NCBI GenBank assembly: GCA_002914845.1 | Contig: JXTC01000185.1 | Location: 85,621 to 149,620 of the forward strand | Reading direction: 5' to 3' | Source: Trema orientale | Lineage: Eukaryota > Streptophyta > Magnoliopsida > Rosales > Cannabaceae | Length of the DNA: 64,000 nt | In this document: piece by piece, positions 1-13,958 of the stretch | How the letters are laid out: each line of letters begins with the position of its first letter | How positions within the stretch are numbered: position 1 is the stretch's first letter | Notes under the pieces: model-generated | Databases searched by the model: none | What the model saw: only the letters and a program-made list of their open reading frames with translations | What the model was told of the DNA's origin: nothing | Made by a program: the position numbers and the translations under genes

Positions 1-3000
1 TTAATGACTTTTTTAGCAAATGCCACTATCTACTATTATATTGACATTTTTAATGTTAATGTCACTAAATGAAATGTCACAAATTTATATTTTTATTGTA
101 GTCGTTATAAACATTGAAAATAATGCAAACCATCCCCTTTTGCACATCACGAAAGGTTAAAATTAACTTCATAGGAGAATCTTCGTATTCATTATCAATA
201 TTGGGTTTGTTCCTATTTTTTCATGCATGCAATCATTTTTTCAGATGTAGTTACACAAACTATTAGTTCCTTGTTTTTTCTGCAATTTATTCATTTATCA
301 TCTCTTTCACATATATATAATCATTATTAATAGTTGGACACATGTAACTGTCTCTTTTACAAGTTTCCTATTCCTTGCACTTTGTTCTACTTAATACTAA
401 TGAGAAACATTCGAAAAATAAAAAAAACTAATAATATGAATTTTAGAATAAACAAACTACGTAATTACCTTACATAATAAAAATTACAATATTTACATTG
501 AACTTGGTTTAATAATAACTAAATAACCACTATCACAACGTACTCCACACTTGTAATGGATTATATTATATATACCATATATAAATATATAAAATTGAAC
601 TGTGGAATATGGTGGAGCTGATTTTGACATTTTCTTTCGCTTGCTTCCTCTGAGTATAATTCCAAGGCCGTGTTAGGCTGTTAGCATGATAATTGGGACC
701 CATTAACCCAAGCCTGCTGATCTAGAGTGTCGTTTTATTTTATTTTATTTTATTGTATATTTAATCAAATTAAATGAATAAGAGTTTTGGTTGGTAGGAC
801 AATCCAAAGCAGAGTCTAATGTCAATATTGTAATATGTTGTTTTGTTTTTATGCACGTGAGGTGAGGGGTCAACTCAGGTTGGCCCAGCCTAAGCACCCT
901 CCCTAGAGTACTCTGTGACGACAACCCTGAATATGACCCCACATCACTTTTCACGTTACGTCTTTCTTGACCCTTTGATTATTTTTTAGGGCTTTTTTGT
1001 TTTCTTTGTTTTCTTTTTTTTGTTCTGTGTTTTTTTTTTTTTTTTCATATACCTATTTGGATTTTCTTTATTATTATTACGTGAGAATTTTGAAGTAGAA
1101 CACAAGAATAATAAAATGTAAATATGTACAAATAGTAAGTATTTTCACGTAACTATTGACAATTATATGAATATGATGGATTTATGTTAAAGAAAGCACA
1201 TTGTTAGTATATATTTTCTACACGTAAGGGTGTATCTTATCCATTTTTTATTTCTCTCTACAGTCTAGTTCATGTCACTAGAACTAGCTATGTCACGTGC
1301 TTTTGGAAGATTTTAGGCAGCATCTGAACCACCCCAAGACCAAACAAGCTATAAGGACAAAAAGAGAAAAATAAGAAATATTTTTGTTCAAATTAATTTT
1401 CTTAATTAATTTATGGAATATTTAAAATGTGTGTAACATTTCCAGTTTAAAAAATTGAATTTTACTTCTTCTTTTTTTTCGCTTAATATCAAGCAAACTT
1501 AACGGAATTTAAAACACTTATATGGACATACTGAATTAATAAAAAAATGGAGAAAATATTTTCCTATAAACGAGAAAAATATTGTGAATATGAACAAGCT
1601 TTGAGGATAAGCTTAAATGGAAGCGAGCTAAACCTCTGAGTAGAGGTTCTGACAAATATGATAAAATAGGAAATAAATCTCCCAGAAAAAACTCTGTGTA
1701 GGATAAGACAGCTCCAGAATACAGTACTACAATTTGGGGCTTCATCTTTGTCCACTAGAACCGAGATATATATATATATCTTTTTAATTTAATGCGTAGA
1801 CCAACATAAATACAATATTGAATCTAATATTTGACTTTTTTTTAATAAACGAATCTAATATTTGACTTGTAAATAGCAGTAATAATGCTCGTGAATGTAC
1901 AATTTTGTTTGATGTCAGTCTTCTCAGCAGTTCTTATGATCAAGAAAGTAAAGGATAATTAATTAAAGTACTCTTTAAATGAATTTAAAAAAAATATAGT
2001 GTGTTTGTTATCCAAACTATACAATTAATAAGTAATTTAGACAAGAAATTAATTAACTTATTACCATATATCTTTTGGACTATTTATTATTTATTCCAAC
2101 ATCCATTTGGAATTAGTCAGATTTTACCTACCGCATTTTGTGAAAAGCGATTAGAGTAAATCACTTTAATGAATAACAATAAGAATAAATATTAGTACTT
2201 TATTTCATTAAATTCTTTCCTTTAAATTTTCTCTCTTTTAATTAAGAGCGTACAACCTTTTATGGATAGGATGAGCTGTACGATTAAATTAATTATCTAA
2301 CAAAAAAAAATGCTTTAGTATCTACTCTTCATAATCTATATATGTGTGTGTCACATGCAACTCCCGTTTTAAAACTTTAACATGCATATTGTTTGTATAT
2401 TATTGAGCTATTTTTAGGGGAGAAAAAATGGTGAAAAGCTGGCTTCATCCTTTTGGCTAATGCATGTTCCCTAAAATTGTATCACGTAATAAAAAAAATC
2501 CTAATTGTTACGGAAAATTGATCAAATATTAAAGAAATTCAAGGAAGGTAGACACTAATCAATATTTGTACGAATTAATTAATTTTATTAATAAGTACGT
2601 ATTAAAGAGAAAAAGGCAAAGAAGTGGCTGTGTCACATGCCGAAATTGGCCTGAATTAAGATATGATTACATGATGCAACTTGTGAGTGGAGATACATGT
2701 TCTGTCACAATTTGATATTGATTAATGAAATACTTTAAGAAAGGAAACGGATGAGAAAGAGAGTGATTAAGTCGAGCTGTTAAATTTTTTGTTCACTTAA
2801 AAAAAAAAAGAAAAAGAAAAAGAAACGAAGAAGAAGCCAAGCTGTTTGATTATATTTATGAATCGTAATGTGAATGCTTGCCATGATTGTCGGGGCTTAG
2901 CTAGCTCAAAGAATCATAGTTCTTTATTAAGATTAAGATTAGGATTCTCATTTAGAACCTTAAAATAAAGAATATTTAAAGCTAATCTTAGGAATTATAT

Positions 3001-5560
3001 AAGCGTGAAGTCGATAATTAGAAGTCGGCATATACATGAGACACAAAAAACGAAGAAGGGAACTATAATAAATATTCAGTATAAAAAGTATCTTTAGATT
3101 AATTATTTGGATTTGGATCATGCATGGCAAAAGATTAATAACTATTTTTTTGGGTCGATAATCAATAATAGTAAAATGTATTTGGGAATTTCTGCCTTTC
3201 CTGCAATAAGTGCAAGAAATTGTTATCAAAATTTATTATTATTGGTAACTATTAGCAAATGTGAAGGGGGAAAAAAAGGGAAGCGCATGCAGTGTGCTAA
3301 ATATATTCATCAATTCAACATAAAAATTTTATTTTCATTTATTTTTCTGTCATATCACACATGAGTCCTAAACTTCTTGGGAAAAAAAAAAAGAAAAAAA
3401 AAACCCTCTTTGGGAAATTGCTTTAATTAATGTCTAAAATCACTTTGGGTCCATTGAAAAAAAAAAAAAACAATAAAAGCATTTTCGACCAAAGCATAGA
3501 GAGGTTATAACAAGCCTTGATTATCTTCAACAATTCTAATAAGCACATCAAGGGAAAGGGAAAAAAATCTAGAAGAATATGTACTCATGGTTTTCACGGT
3601 GAGATAGAGACACACACAAAAAACTTTCAGCATACTATTATATAAAGAAACTCTCCAATATGACTCCGTATGAGATTTTTTTTTTGTAAAATTTTATTAG
3701 CCTTACAAATTGTTATTTTACAAGTACAATATTTAAATATTTATCATGATCAGTAGAAATTATAAACTTTTTTTTTAAGGTATAGAAATTAGAAGCTTAC
3801 AGACACATATACACAATAGCACATATATTTCTAATTTTATTCCTACCTTAAAATTTTCTTTATGCATTCCACTTATTTATTTTTTTCAGTATAAGTTGAA
3901 TTTCTTTTTGTTTGTATATTTGTTATGTATTATTTATTCACGAAGAGAGTGAAGCTGCTTTTAGTTTGTCTTGCCAGAAAATAGTTAAAAAAAAAAAATT
4001 GAGAGTAATGTGGGCGAGAATCTTTGGAGGCACATGGGTGAGAGAGCCACGCCACAGAGAAAAAGGTCCCGCGTTTCCCGGCACAGCCAAAAACCCAAGG
4101 TGACTCATGACACACACACAGAGAGTTAAAAAGCTGAGTGAGCCTCAGCACGTGACCTTTCCTCCTTTACCACCAACATCCTCTTCTCTCTTTCTCTCAT
4201 CACCACCAGCAGTAATACTATTATTATTATTTTTGTTATTAACCCACATAATCGGGATCTGTGCCCTAATCATCACCTCTTAATATTAATCTGTGTCAAT
4301 TTTTAGGGACAAGGTCAACGCCTTACTGCTCGTCAGTCAACTCTCAGTTCACCCCCTCACGTGACCAATTTCATTTCCTATCCTCCGTACCAAATTAAAA
4401 TTTTACCTACCTAGGTAAAACTGAACTTTTTTTTTATGGGTAAGGTAAACGTAGGTACCCTTCCCTTGGTATAAAAAATTTTAACCCTTAAATCCTAATA
4501 TAATTGAAAAAAAAAAAATATGTTATTAACGCATTATCACTTTAAATTTATTGACCAATCCCAAATTGGGGTTAATGGAAAAGTCTTATGGCACATATAG
4601 CATGACACTATAGGTAGTTACTATAACTCCTAAAACCAGATTGAAGATATACCATAAGTGCTATTGTGAAACTCACATGAGGCAATAGTGATAAGGGTAG
4701 TACTTCTCTTTGTACCGAATAATTAGAGTTTTAATTTTAAAAAAAACAAAAATAATTTAGGAGTTATAAACTTTTATTTTATTTTATTTTTTAAAATGGA
4801 AATTAAAGTGAAAATAAGGGCATGAGATGAGAGTGGTTGTTTGTACTTCGTGGCTTGGGGTTTTTGGTCCCAATGCACGTGCTGCAACCGTACACAACCT
4901 CTAAGCTTTAATGGCAGTGAAACAGTAACTTACTGTGTCTGCCAATGCTTTATCTCATGGTTCGCTTCTGAGTTTTGTCGCTGTCATATGGTAACCAAAT
5001 TAATTTGCATACCTTTTAAATTATTAATCTGGACCATAGATCCAAATTCCAAACTCTATACACAATCCGCATATCAACATTTTTTCATGACTGTAGATTG
5101 AATTGAGTTTTGTGTCTCAGAAAATAAAATGAAGACGAATTCGATTTGAGAAGTTCGGTTCAGAACTTTTATTTATTTATTTACTATTTTTGGGGGAAAA
5201 GAACCTTCTCTTTGGTGAGCAAAAGGACAGAAGGCCGAAGTAAAGAAAAATCATTAATCGGGATTGCCAAATCCTTAAAAAAATAATAACAATAATTTTT
5301 TATACAAATCGGGATTGCCGAAAACATTAAAAAAAAAAAAATTACAGAGTAAATCATTGAGTTCCGTGAACTACGAAGCCCGTAGCACAGTAAAATTAAA
5401 CGGCAATTAACAGCGTTTTCATAAATCTGCCGTTAAGTGCCTCTAACTCCGTCAGATCCGCCGCAACGTCGTTTAATAAACGGCGTTTTTCACCTAACGA
5501 TAAATAACGATTTGGAAAAAGGATTAAAAAAAAAAACAGAAATCAAAGCAAAGGCAAATA
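1..5560. other. Gene-free AT-rich region upstream of the bHLH gene
   Basis: No open frame here looks like protein: the short ones lack known motifs and codon structure. The stretch is AT-rich with many A and T runs. The part from about 3,990 to 4,420 is richer in GC and contains CT-rich tracts and two CACGTG boxes, which looks more like promoter or conserved non-coding DNA than the rest. It probably includes the distal promoter of the bHLH gene that starts at 6,597. Confidence 0.6.
854..4881. promoter_or_regulatory. Scattered CACGTG (G-box) sites upstream of the BIM1-like gene
   Basis: Perfect CACGTG hexamers are read at 854-859, 1294-1299, 4149-4154, 4358-4363 and 4876-4881, with one more inside intron 2 at 7090-7095. 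G-boxes are binding sites of bHLH and bZIP factors, and BIM proteins are known to bind E-box sequences with BES1. Whether these sites control the downstream gene is inference. Confidence 0.4.
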
Positions 5561-5579
5561 AGAAAACTGTATATAAAAA

Positions 5580-6596
5580 GATATTCACTCGAAGAACTCA
5601 CGCCCAGAGAGAAAGAAAAGAGAGAGAAAGTGAGGGAAGAGAGAGAAAGTCCGACCTGAACCCTCGCCTGTCGCCGCACTGTTCGTTATCTGAGAGTTAC
5701 GAAGATTTATTTTTTTCCTATAAAAAAAAAAAGAAAAAGAAAAAAGAGTTTAAAAGACTGAATTGGAGTGATATTATTTATGGTTAGAATTTGGAGAAGA
5801 TTGTCCTTCCGACTTAATTTTCTTTTTGCCATTACTGGAAATAGCTGCTACAGATATTGTGTTTGGGAGCTCGGAATTCAGAACTGAAATTCATTTTCTC
5901 GAGAAAATTCTGGTTCAGTTTTGGCTCGTGAGTTAGAGAGAAGCGGCTTGAAGCTGAAAAGGTACGGTTTATAATTTGTACAAATTTCGAGAATTTGATC
6001 CAAAATCTCTTTCCCTATCTAGCTATCTCATCATCTAATCCAAAATCTAGGTGAATTATCTCTTGTATAAATAAATATAAATATATATATATAGTTTTAT
6101 TTCGAATCTTCTCAATTTGGTAATTATATATAAATCTTTTGGTTACAATTCGGTTGCAGATTCGCGCGATTCGGCGTTCTCATCACAGGGCACGAAAAAT
6201 TTTCTCGGGAAAATTAGCATTGAGAAAATTCTCGTTCTCACTGCGAATTTTTTCGTTCCAGCTGTTTAGTTCGGATTCGCGTTCGAGAAATTCTAAAGGA
6301 TAAAGAGAGAAGTGAATGTGCCTCCGATCTTCATCAGGAGGCGAAAATCTTCGGCAAAAGACTCTGATGCACGGATCTAAAAAGCTCTCTCATGAATTCG
6401 AGCTCTTAAGAACTTAGCAGGGAATTTCGTTTCTGATTCTAACCAAAGCTTTCTCAGTCTTCAATTCCAAATTTCGCTGAATTTCGTGACAATTCTGGTT
6501 TTGGAGGATTTCGTTTTCAAAATTGAATTACCCAAAAAATATATATATATATATTTAAAAAAATATTAAATTATAGAAATAGTATCTAAGCTGTGG
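5580..6596 (+). other. Probable 5' leader of the BIM1-like gene, with one intron
   Basis: The segment before the start codon is pyrimidine- and AGAGA-rich, as plant leaders often are. A plausible GT-AG intron runs 5962-6159 (donor after 'gctgaaaag', acceptor 'cggttgcag'). The leader then continues to the ATG at 6597. The transcription start is not fixed by sequence; about 5,580 is a guess from the change in base composition. Confidence 0.45.
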
Positions 6597-9500
6597 ATGG
6601 AGCTTTCACAACCTCGTCCCTACGGAACCGAAGGTAATTTTCGAAACATACATAATTATTTTTCGTATTTTTTAAATTTAGAAATAAAATAAAATTTGTG
6701 TTTCCTTTTTTTTTTGGTATGGAAAAAATGGAAAGATTCTTTATTTTTGTTTTTAATTTTAATTTTCAAAGTTTATACACAGGAAGAAAACCAACGCACG
6801 ACTTTCTGTCACTGTACAGTCATTCAACTGCCCAACAAGATCCAAGACCACCTTCTCAAGGTATTCCTCCCCCCTCTTCTTCCATTTTCTTTCTTTTTTT
6901 TAAACAAAAATTTAAATTTTTAATTTTTAAAAAATTAAGGTCCCAAAAAGTTATATTTATTTTTCCTGTTTTTATCTTGTTATTTGTTTGAAATTGAGAA
7001 AAATAAAAATGTGATAATCCTCCTCGAGTATAGTATATAGTATAGTGTATAGTTTAATTAAGAGGTGGTGACGATAAGGGGGGTGGATGCACGTGAGTGG
7101 AAAAAATGAATCATGGATCTGGGCCATGAGTCTTAAATAGGCTGCCAAAACCGAAAAGGAAAGGGGTGTAGTAGCAGTTAGCACCATCAGATTGCTATTC
7201 GGGGGTGACTTTGGATGGGACCCACTTACCCATGATTTGACGTATCACATATGCGCAGGGGGTGCATGCTAATTCTCTTCTTCAATTCAACCCCTCCTCG
7301 ATCGATCGGCCTCGCACGCCCCTTCTTTCTCTCTCATTCATCAACTTTACTCTCTCAACACTAACAGTGGCCTCTCTAGTAATAATGATCAATAAATATA
7401 ACATATACTTTTGTATACACTCTTCTTAACTGTGGTTCCACGTCTTTTGAATCGTATCAGAATCAGATTTGATGAAAATTTGAGAGCTTAATTTAAGAAA
7501 ATTAAGTAACCGGCGGTATATGTACGGTACTGTAATCTAATGATATTGATGAATAGTATTCAATATTTATATATATATTGTAACGTTGTAATTACTATTA
7601 TTATTATTATTATTATATATTTTTGTAGCTGATATTATAAGGCAAATATTTTTGATAAAGACTCTGGATCTGAACCCACTGTTTACCTGGTCAATGAAGC
7701 ATTGAATTTTTTGGATATGCAAAATTGAGTTGTTTCATGTCTAAAGTTCGTTAATTCATTGATCTTTTTATTCTTGTGTCATATGCATGGCTTAACGGCT
7801 ATGTTTAGTGACAAATTTTGCCTCCATCTGTGTTTTTTTTTTTTTTCTTCAGAGTTCTATTAGTAAAATTTTCTTAACGATTAATTGAAAATTTAAAGAA
7901 ATTTAAATTTAGCATGATTTAAAGTTCAAAGAAATTTAACCACTAAGCAATATCGAAGTTCTTTGACACTTCTGCCTGAACGTCACCCTCTTCGTCATTC
8001 AAAAGTTTACTTCGTTTTCGTTAGTCATATTTATTTCCTTCATTAATTGCACGTTCCGGATTCATCTATCCATGAGGCGTGCTCATTTTTATTACCATGC
8101 GTATGTATGAGATCGCCTTCTCTTTGGCCATAATCAATCTTGTATTTTGGTATAACTATAGGATATATTTTAACAGGCGAGCTAAATACATAGACTTCTT
8201 TTGGGTGTATGAAGAATCTTAAGATCACATGTATAGTTCTTCAAACATACATATATATATATGTCTGTGTGTGTATATACGTAGACGTATGTGTATTATC
8301 AAATATCTTTGTGTTTATACTTAATTAGATAAAGTAGCCACGTTCTAAATGACTTACGTTTGGCCAGCGTATAGTAAAGTTGGCCGGCAAAGCAGACTAT
8401 ACTAGGGTAAGACCTTCAGCAATTAGAGTAGGACTTCAAAAGTTCATGCAAATTATTTGAAAACATATATATCAAATGAAACCATCTGATAAATTTCTGA
8501 ATTTCTTCATGTCTCGACAGGATCTTACCTCAAAACTCATGATTTCCTTCAACCACTTGAACAAGTAGGGAATACCTGTGCGAAGGAAGAAACCTCAGTC
8601 GAGATATCAACTGCCGAGAAGCCTCCACCTCCGGCGCCGCCTCCCGTGGAGCACGTTCTCCCTGGCGGGATTGGGACTTACAGTATAAGCCACATTTCCT
8701 ATTTCAATCAAATTCAAAGGGTTCCAAAGCCAGAGGGGATGGTGTTTTCCGTGGCTCAAGCGAGTAGTACTGACAGAAACGATGAGAATTCCAACTGCAG
8801 TTCTTACACTGGAAGTGGATTCACTTTGTGGGAAGAACCTGCGGTGAAGAAGGGAAAGACAGGGAAGGAGAATATGGGAGACAAATCTGGTGTTTTAGGT
8901 AAGATCATTTGGCTAATCAATGCATGAAAAGCTTCTTTTGCTCATTTTAAATTATCCATGCATGGTGACCATATATATTTCTCCTGATATTTAACCATAA
9001 GGATTGTAGTACCTAGCTCGTGTAACATATTCGACGAAAACTTATATATGGTGAGAGCTATAGATGTACCGTTTTCTCCCATTTATTGGTTAAGCGAGTT
9101 TAGGTATCTGGTATTGGTTTAGAACATGCCAATGTACCATCTATATTGTTTTACTAAAATACTAACACTTCTAAATACTAATGATGTCATCATCACGGTT
9201 GTTTTTCACCATTTAGGAATTGTTATATATGGGGGGTTTTTTTTTTTTTTATATGGGGTTCTTATGTGTAATAATTTTTCACATATATGGGGTTCTTATG
9301 TGTAATAATTTTTCACTTCTAAAATTGACATATTTCTCAATCACTGGGTAGAAATTAACAGTATAAAAAACTCATTAGTTTGTTTTAAGTCACATGTATA
9401 TAGTCTTATAAATCCTACAGCCTCTCAGAGACTATGCACATTTAATACTTTGTGACTACTAGTGGCAGTCACTAGCTCTTATTCTCGTAGTTTGGAATAA

Positions 9501-12500
9501 TACGTCACGTCCAAAGAGGAAAAACGTCCTAGACACGTCCATAATTTGTTAACGTCCTAGACATGTCCATAATTTGTTAATATGGGCCATATGGCTAAAA
9601 AGTCTAAAACTTAAAAGTTAATGCTAAAAAAGACATCACTTTGGAGCTTTAGATGTATTCCTTGTTAAGTTTTGTGTTTCATTCCTGATGGTGAGTAGAA
9701 TAATTTCATTAATTATTTGTTTATTGCTGTAGAAATTTTGTTATTTGATTTTCTATATTGAATTGGTTATTGTAATATAGATATTTGGTTATATTGAATG
9801 AATTCATTCTCTTTTAAAAATAAAAAGGAGGCATCGCTTTCGCTACCGTTACTATAGTATATACAAGAATTGACCATTTCCAGTATCTTATCTAAAATTG
9901 GAAAGAAATATACAACTAAAATGGTAATAGAAAGAAGAAACGGAGGAATAAGAATAACCCTTTGTTATTAAGTAACAAAATCACCCTCCTTCCAAGCCCC
10001 AAATCCATAAAAAGGTATATCTATAACGGGCCCGGTTTCTGGCCGCGTTAGCGCAATTCAATTTACATCGCCTCTCCACTTTTTTCTCTCTTTCATATAA
10101 ACTTTTTCTTTTTTTTTTTTTTTTTCGGAAACCGATGGTGGCTAACTGTGGGGTCTGACGTCTGACAGAGCCTGCGGCGAGAGTAGGACAATGGGCATCG
10201 TCGGAGAGGCCGTCACAGTCATCTTCCAACAATCATCGAGGCAGCTTCAGCTCTCTCTCTTCATCTCAGTCAGTCTCTTTCTCTTTTTCTTTCTCTATGT
10301 ATTATTCTTCTATTTTCTTCTGCTAATTCGTTTACAGACACTAGAATTGATAGTGGGTTCCTTTTTTTTTTTTGGTTTAATCTTGCCCAGGCCATCAGGG
10401 CAGAGGAACCAGAGCTTCATGGAGATGATAAAGTCCGCCAAGGGTAGCTCCCATGAAGAAGAACTCGAGGAAGAGGATCAGTTTGTCCTAAAGAAAGAGG
10501 CCTCTACCGCTACTACTACTACCCCACAGAGAGGTATCTATCTCGTATGTTTAAATTATTTTTGAGGTCCTAGTAAATTGTTGAGGCTTTGTTCAAGCTT
10601 TAATGTTTTCCTCTCTTTCAATTTTGCTTCTTTTTTTTTTTAAAATATATATTTTTAAGTCTACTCTCTTTCTCTTCTTTTCCTCTATTTGTTTTGTTTG
10701 TTATTTGTTTTGTTTGTTTCTTTGGTTGTAGGAGAACTGAGGGTAAAAGTTGACGGTAAGAGCTCTGATCAGAAAGCTAACACGCCACGGTCGAAACATT
10801 CTGCGACAGAGCAACGTCGAAGAAGTAAAATAAATGACAGGTAAAGCTTTATTGTGAATGATGTAACTTTTCACTATTAAGATGCCCTAAAAAAGTTTCT
10901 CGTTTTCGTGTGGCTTAATGCATTTTAGGAGTGTATATTTGGAGTTGGATTAGAATGCCGAGCCTTGGCTTAATGCTTCTGCAAATGCCCCTTTGTATTT
11001 TATGTCATGTGCTTGTTTAAAATTTGGGTGCTTTGGTTGTGTAGAGTAGAGATTTAATTTTATAACTCCAAGGTTGGTCTAGACAAAATTAGTTTCTTTG
11101 CCCTCTCTACATGATAAGGTGTTGATCAACTTAAGCTTGGCTTACTTTAGGAAGGGAATTAAAATTTATTATCTGAAACTACAGAGTACATCATGGGACT
11201 GGTCCTTTTTTTTTCTTTTTTTTTTTTTTCGGGATATTGCAACCGAGTAGTTAGGAACTGTAAAGGTTATTACACCTGCATGAGATATTAAGTTTGAAAC
11301 GTATTATGCAGGTTTCAGATGTTGAGAGAACTCATCCCTCATAGTGACCAGAAGAGAGATAAGGCGTCATTCTTGTTAGAGGTATGCACGTTTCTAATGA
11401 TATTATTTGCTATTTTCTTTAACTTGAACTTATCGCGGAATAATGGGGCTCTTTGAATCGTTATGCAGGTTATTGAGTACATTCAGTTTTTACAAGAAAA
11501 AGTACAGAAATATGAAGGTTCTTATCAGGGATGGAACAATGAACCAACAAAGCTGATTCCTTGGGTAAACATCCTAGTCTTGCCTTGATAGTGCACATTC
11601 CAAAAGGTGTTTTAATGTTAACACCTTTGTGGGAATTACTGAATTCTCTGTGTTGTTCTTATGACACTGGCATGTCAGAAATTTGCAGCGAAGGCTATAT
11701 AATATGCATTTTTATGCATAAAATTAATGGTTAGACTTACAACCTAATACTGACTGTCTACCCCTCGTTTGAATCAGAGAAACAATCACAGAGTTGGGGA
11801 AAGTTTTGATCATTCTCAAGGCTTGAATGGTGCCTCTGGTCCTCCATTAGTCTTTGCCACAAAGTTTGATGAGAAAAATATCGCTGTATCTCCCACAGTT
11901 CCCGGGAATGCACAAAACCTGGTAGAATCCGACACAAGTACTGCCACTATAACAAACAAGGGAATGACCTTTCCCGTGTCACTGCAGTCAAATTTCTTCT
12001 CACCTGTCCGGAATGGTGGTGCATTACCTCAGACTCCACCTAGGCTTCGACCTGATGTGGAAAATTCATCGTCTCAACCTCACTCTCAGTTATGCCAGAC
12101 AAGATCATGTACTACTGTCGATGGTGCTATTGCCAGTGATAAGCTAAAGGAAGAGGAGCTTACTATTGAAGGTGGTACGATTAGCATCTCGACAGCATAT
12201 TCTCAAGGGTGAGAATTTCGTTAGTTTTGACATTTTTCGTCTTCCATGTTGCTTACAAATTCTTTCAATTTTAGAATAGAGCTTGGCATTGTAATAGTAG
12301 TCCTCTGCTTCTTTAGTCTGATGGTGGATTCATTATATGCTATCATTTGGAAGAGCTTATTTCATGGCTGGAAATTATTTCTGAACTGTGTCCTTGATCA
12401 AAAAAAATCTGATACTGAACTTTTGGATTACATCTATTTAGTTCTTTAATGAATTTATGGTATCCAACAGGTTGTTAAATACGCTGACACAAGCACTACA

Positions 12501-13026
12501 GAGTTCGGGTGTGGATTTGTCACAGGCAAGCATCTCGGTGCAAATTGAGCTCGGGAAGCGAGCAAGTGGTCTAACAGCTGCAGCAACATCCATTACAAAG
12601 GTAAGTAAATGTCTTGTTTGTGCTCTTTACGTACTATGTACTTAAGTTACTCCCTCGGTGTGAACGTCTTCGCACCGTCTGCTGCACTTGGTCCCCAAAA
12701 GTACTTAGAACATAGGCTTCCTGGTCTACCCCTTTGCCATAATCCTTTTGCTCCCACCTTAAAAGTGTAAACACGGGCTAACATTTACAAACAATTGAAC
12801 TATACAAGTAAAAATTCATCATTAATTGCAGTTCTGTTGAAATATTAACTTGTTTGGACGAAACATGAAGTATGAGACTTGTAGACGCACCTAATATACT
12901 TTCTTTTATTATGCTCTATAGGATAATGAGATTCCGTCGAACAATCAAGGGGTAAAACATTCTAGAGTTGCGACTGGCGATGACTGTGACCAAGCCCAAA
13001 AGAAGCTCAAGACAGGCAAAAACTAA
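6597..13026 (+). CDS. BIM1: bHLH transcription factor, BIM1-like (BES1-interacting Myc-like protein)
   Basis: Eleven coding exons: 6597-6633, 6783-6860, 8521-8898, 10169-10268, 10391-10533, 10732-10840, 11312-11381, 11469-11564, 11778-12208, 12471-12600, 12922-13026. All junctions are GT-AG and keep frame, giving 558 residues. The N-terminus ([13 protein letters not shown], then [13 protein letters not shown]) and the [13 protein letters not shown] segment are family signatures. The bHLH spans about residues 266-316; the basic region carries H268, E272 and R276, the pattern of E-box/G-box binders. A conserved C-terminal block ([20 protein letters not shown]) lies near residues 482-501. By family knowledge, BIM proteins pair with BES1 on E-boxes in brassinosteroid response and act in the nucleus. 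The N-terminal half is low in complexity, with an acidic run before the basic region. The first coding exon is only 37 nt and intron 2 is 1,660 nt. Exon 4 is the least certain, but its product ([19 protein letters not shown]) fits the family. The symbol is by recognition; a BIM2 or BIM3 paralogue is less likely because those lack this long N-terminus. Confidence 0.94.
7060..7340. promoter_or_regulatory. GC-richer island within intron 2 of the BIM1-like gene
   Basis: Within the 1.66-kb intron 2 this block is visibly richer in GC than the rest. It has a CACGTG at 7090-7095, a palindromic cgatcgatcg, and a CT-rich tail (7,310-7,350) like a plant core promoter or leader. It could be an intronic enhancer or alternative promoter; there is no direct proof. 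Confidence 0.3.
9251..9316. repeat. Two-copy tandem repeat, period 34
   Basis: The segment beginning atatggggttcttatgtg occurs twice in tandem, 34 bp apart, with near-perfect identity. It lies in intron 3 of the BIM1-like gene and looks like a recent slippage duplication. Confidence 0.85.
9523..9578. repeat. Two-copy tandem repeat, period 28
   Basis: A 28-bp unit starting aacgtcctagaca is present twice with one base difference (cacgtcc/catgtcc). It is in intron 3 of the BIM1-like gene. Confidence 0.85.
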
Positions 13027-13859
13027 TTAAATGAGAAATTCTACTGTATTCTTTCCTTACAAACTACATTTAATTCATTTTTTTGGGGACCCCATATCTC
13101 ATCTTGGGGGGTTCATATTATTCATGTCTGCTGGTCCCTAAACAACCAGTTGAGACTAGAGACCGAGGTTTATTGTACATGCATTATCTTCCTGTTTAGT
13201 CTTTGATGGGGTATATAGCTTTCCCAACAAAATATTTGTTTTTTTTTTTTTTTCAATTACCACCATAGATGCTTCCATACTAATGTTTGAGAAGCTGCTT
13301 TTTCTGTTAAGCTTCCATTTGATTCATGTAAAGTTTTATGCACTAATATCATTTCCCTTGACATGGTAGTATATATTGGATTATTGTATTTCTTTTTGTG
13401 GATTTGTTTTCTTCTATGTTTGCTGTGGAAGATCCCTTTAAATTCATTTCAAAAAAAAAAAAAAAAATGAAAGGGAGATCTCTTTATATTCACGTAAACC
13501 GTAACAGGGCAAAGCGTATTTGCTGCGAGTAAAACGTAATTCTTTTTCCCTTTTTTTTTTTTTTTTGAGAGAGAGATACTCTTTCTTAAGCCTTTAGCTG
13601 AATATAAAATGAAAGGAATAATGGGTTCCCACAAGCATGGATTGGTACGCTTGCCTTAAACATGCTCGTGTTAATTTTGTAATATGGGTCTTGTAACATG
13701 TTCTTTTTTTTGGTTAAAATCGTAGTAAGATGTTCTTTAGGCCAATGAAGTATCTCATGTTAAAATGAGAAATTATATCGAATGTGTCAATTAATTAAGA
13801 TGACCTCAAATCCAAAAGTTGGGATCGAATCCAACCTTCACCTGAATGGAAAGGATTTT

Positions 13860-13865
<6 letters not shown>

Positions 13866-13954
<89 letters not shown>
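13866..13954. repeat. TA microsatellite
   Basis: Two long runs of alternating T and A are separated by a short ttttatttta interruption. Apparent open frames across it (alternating Ile/Tyr) are artefacts of the dinucleotide repeat. Confidence 0.95.

Positions 13955-13958
<4 letters not shown>

Noticed and set aside
3107-3364. 85-residue plus-strand frame with an overlapping 89-residue minus-strand frame
   Set aside because: Neither resembles a known protein; AT-rich chance openings.
10191-10565. Single 124-residue frame across the BIM1-like exons 4 and 5
   Set aside because: It reads through an intron (10,269-10,390) in a different frame; the spliced reading fits the BIM1 family.
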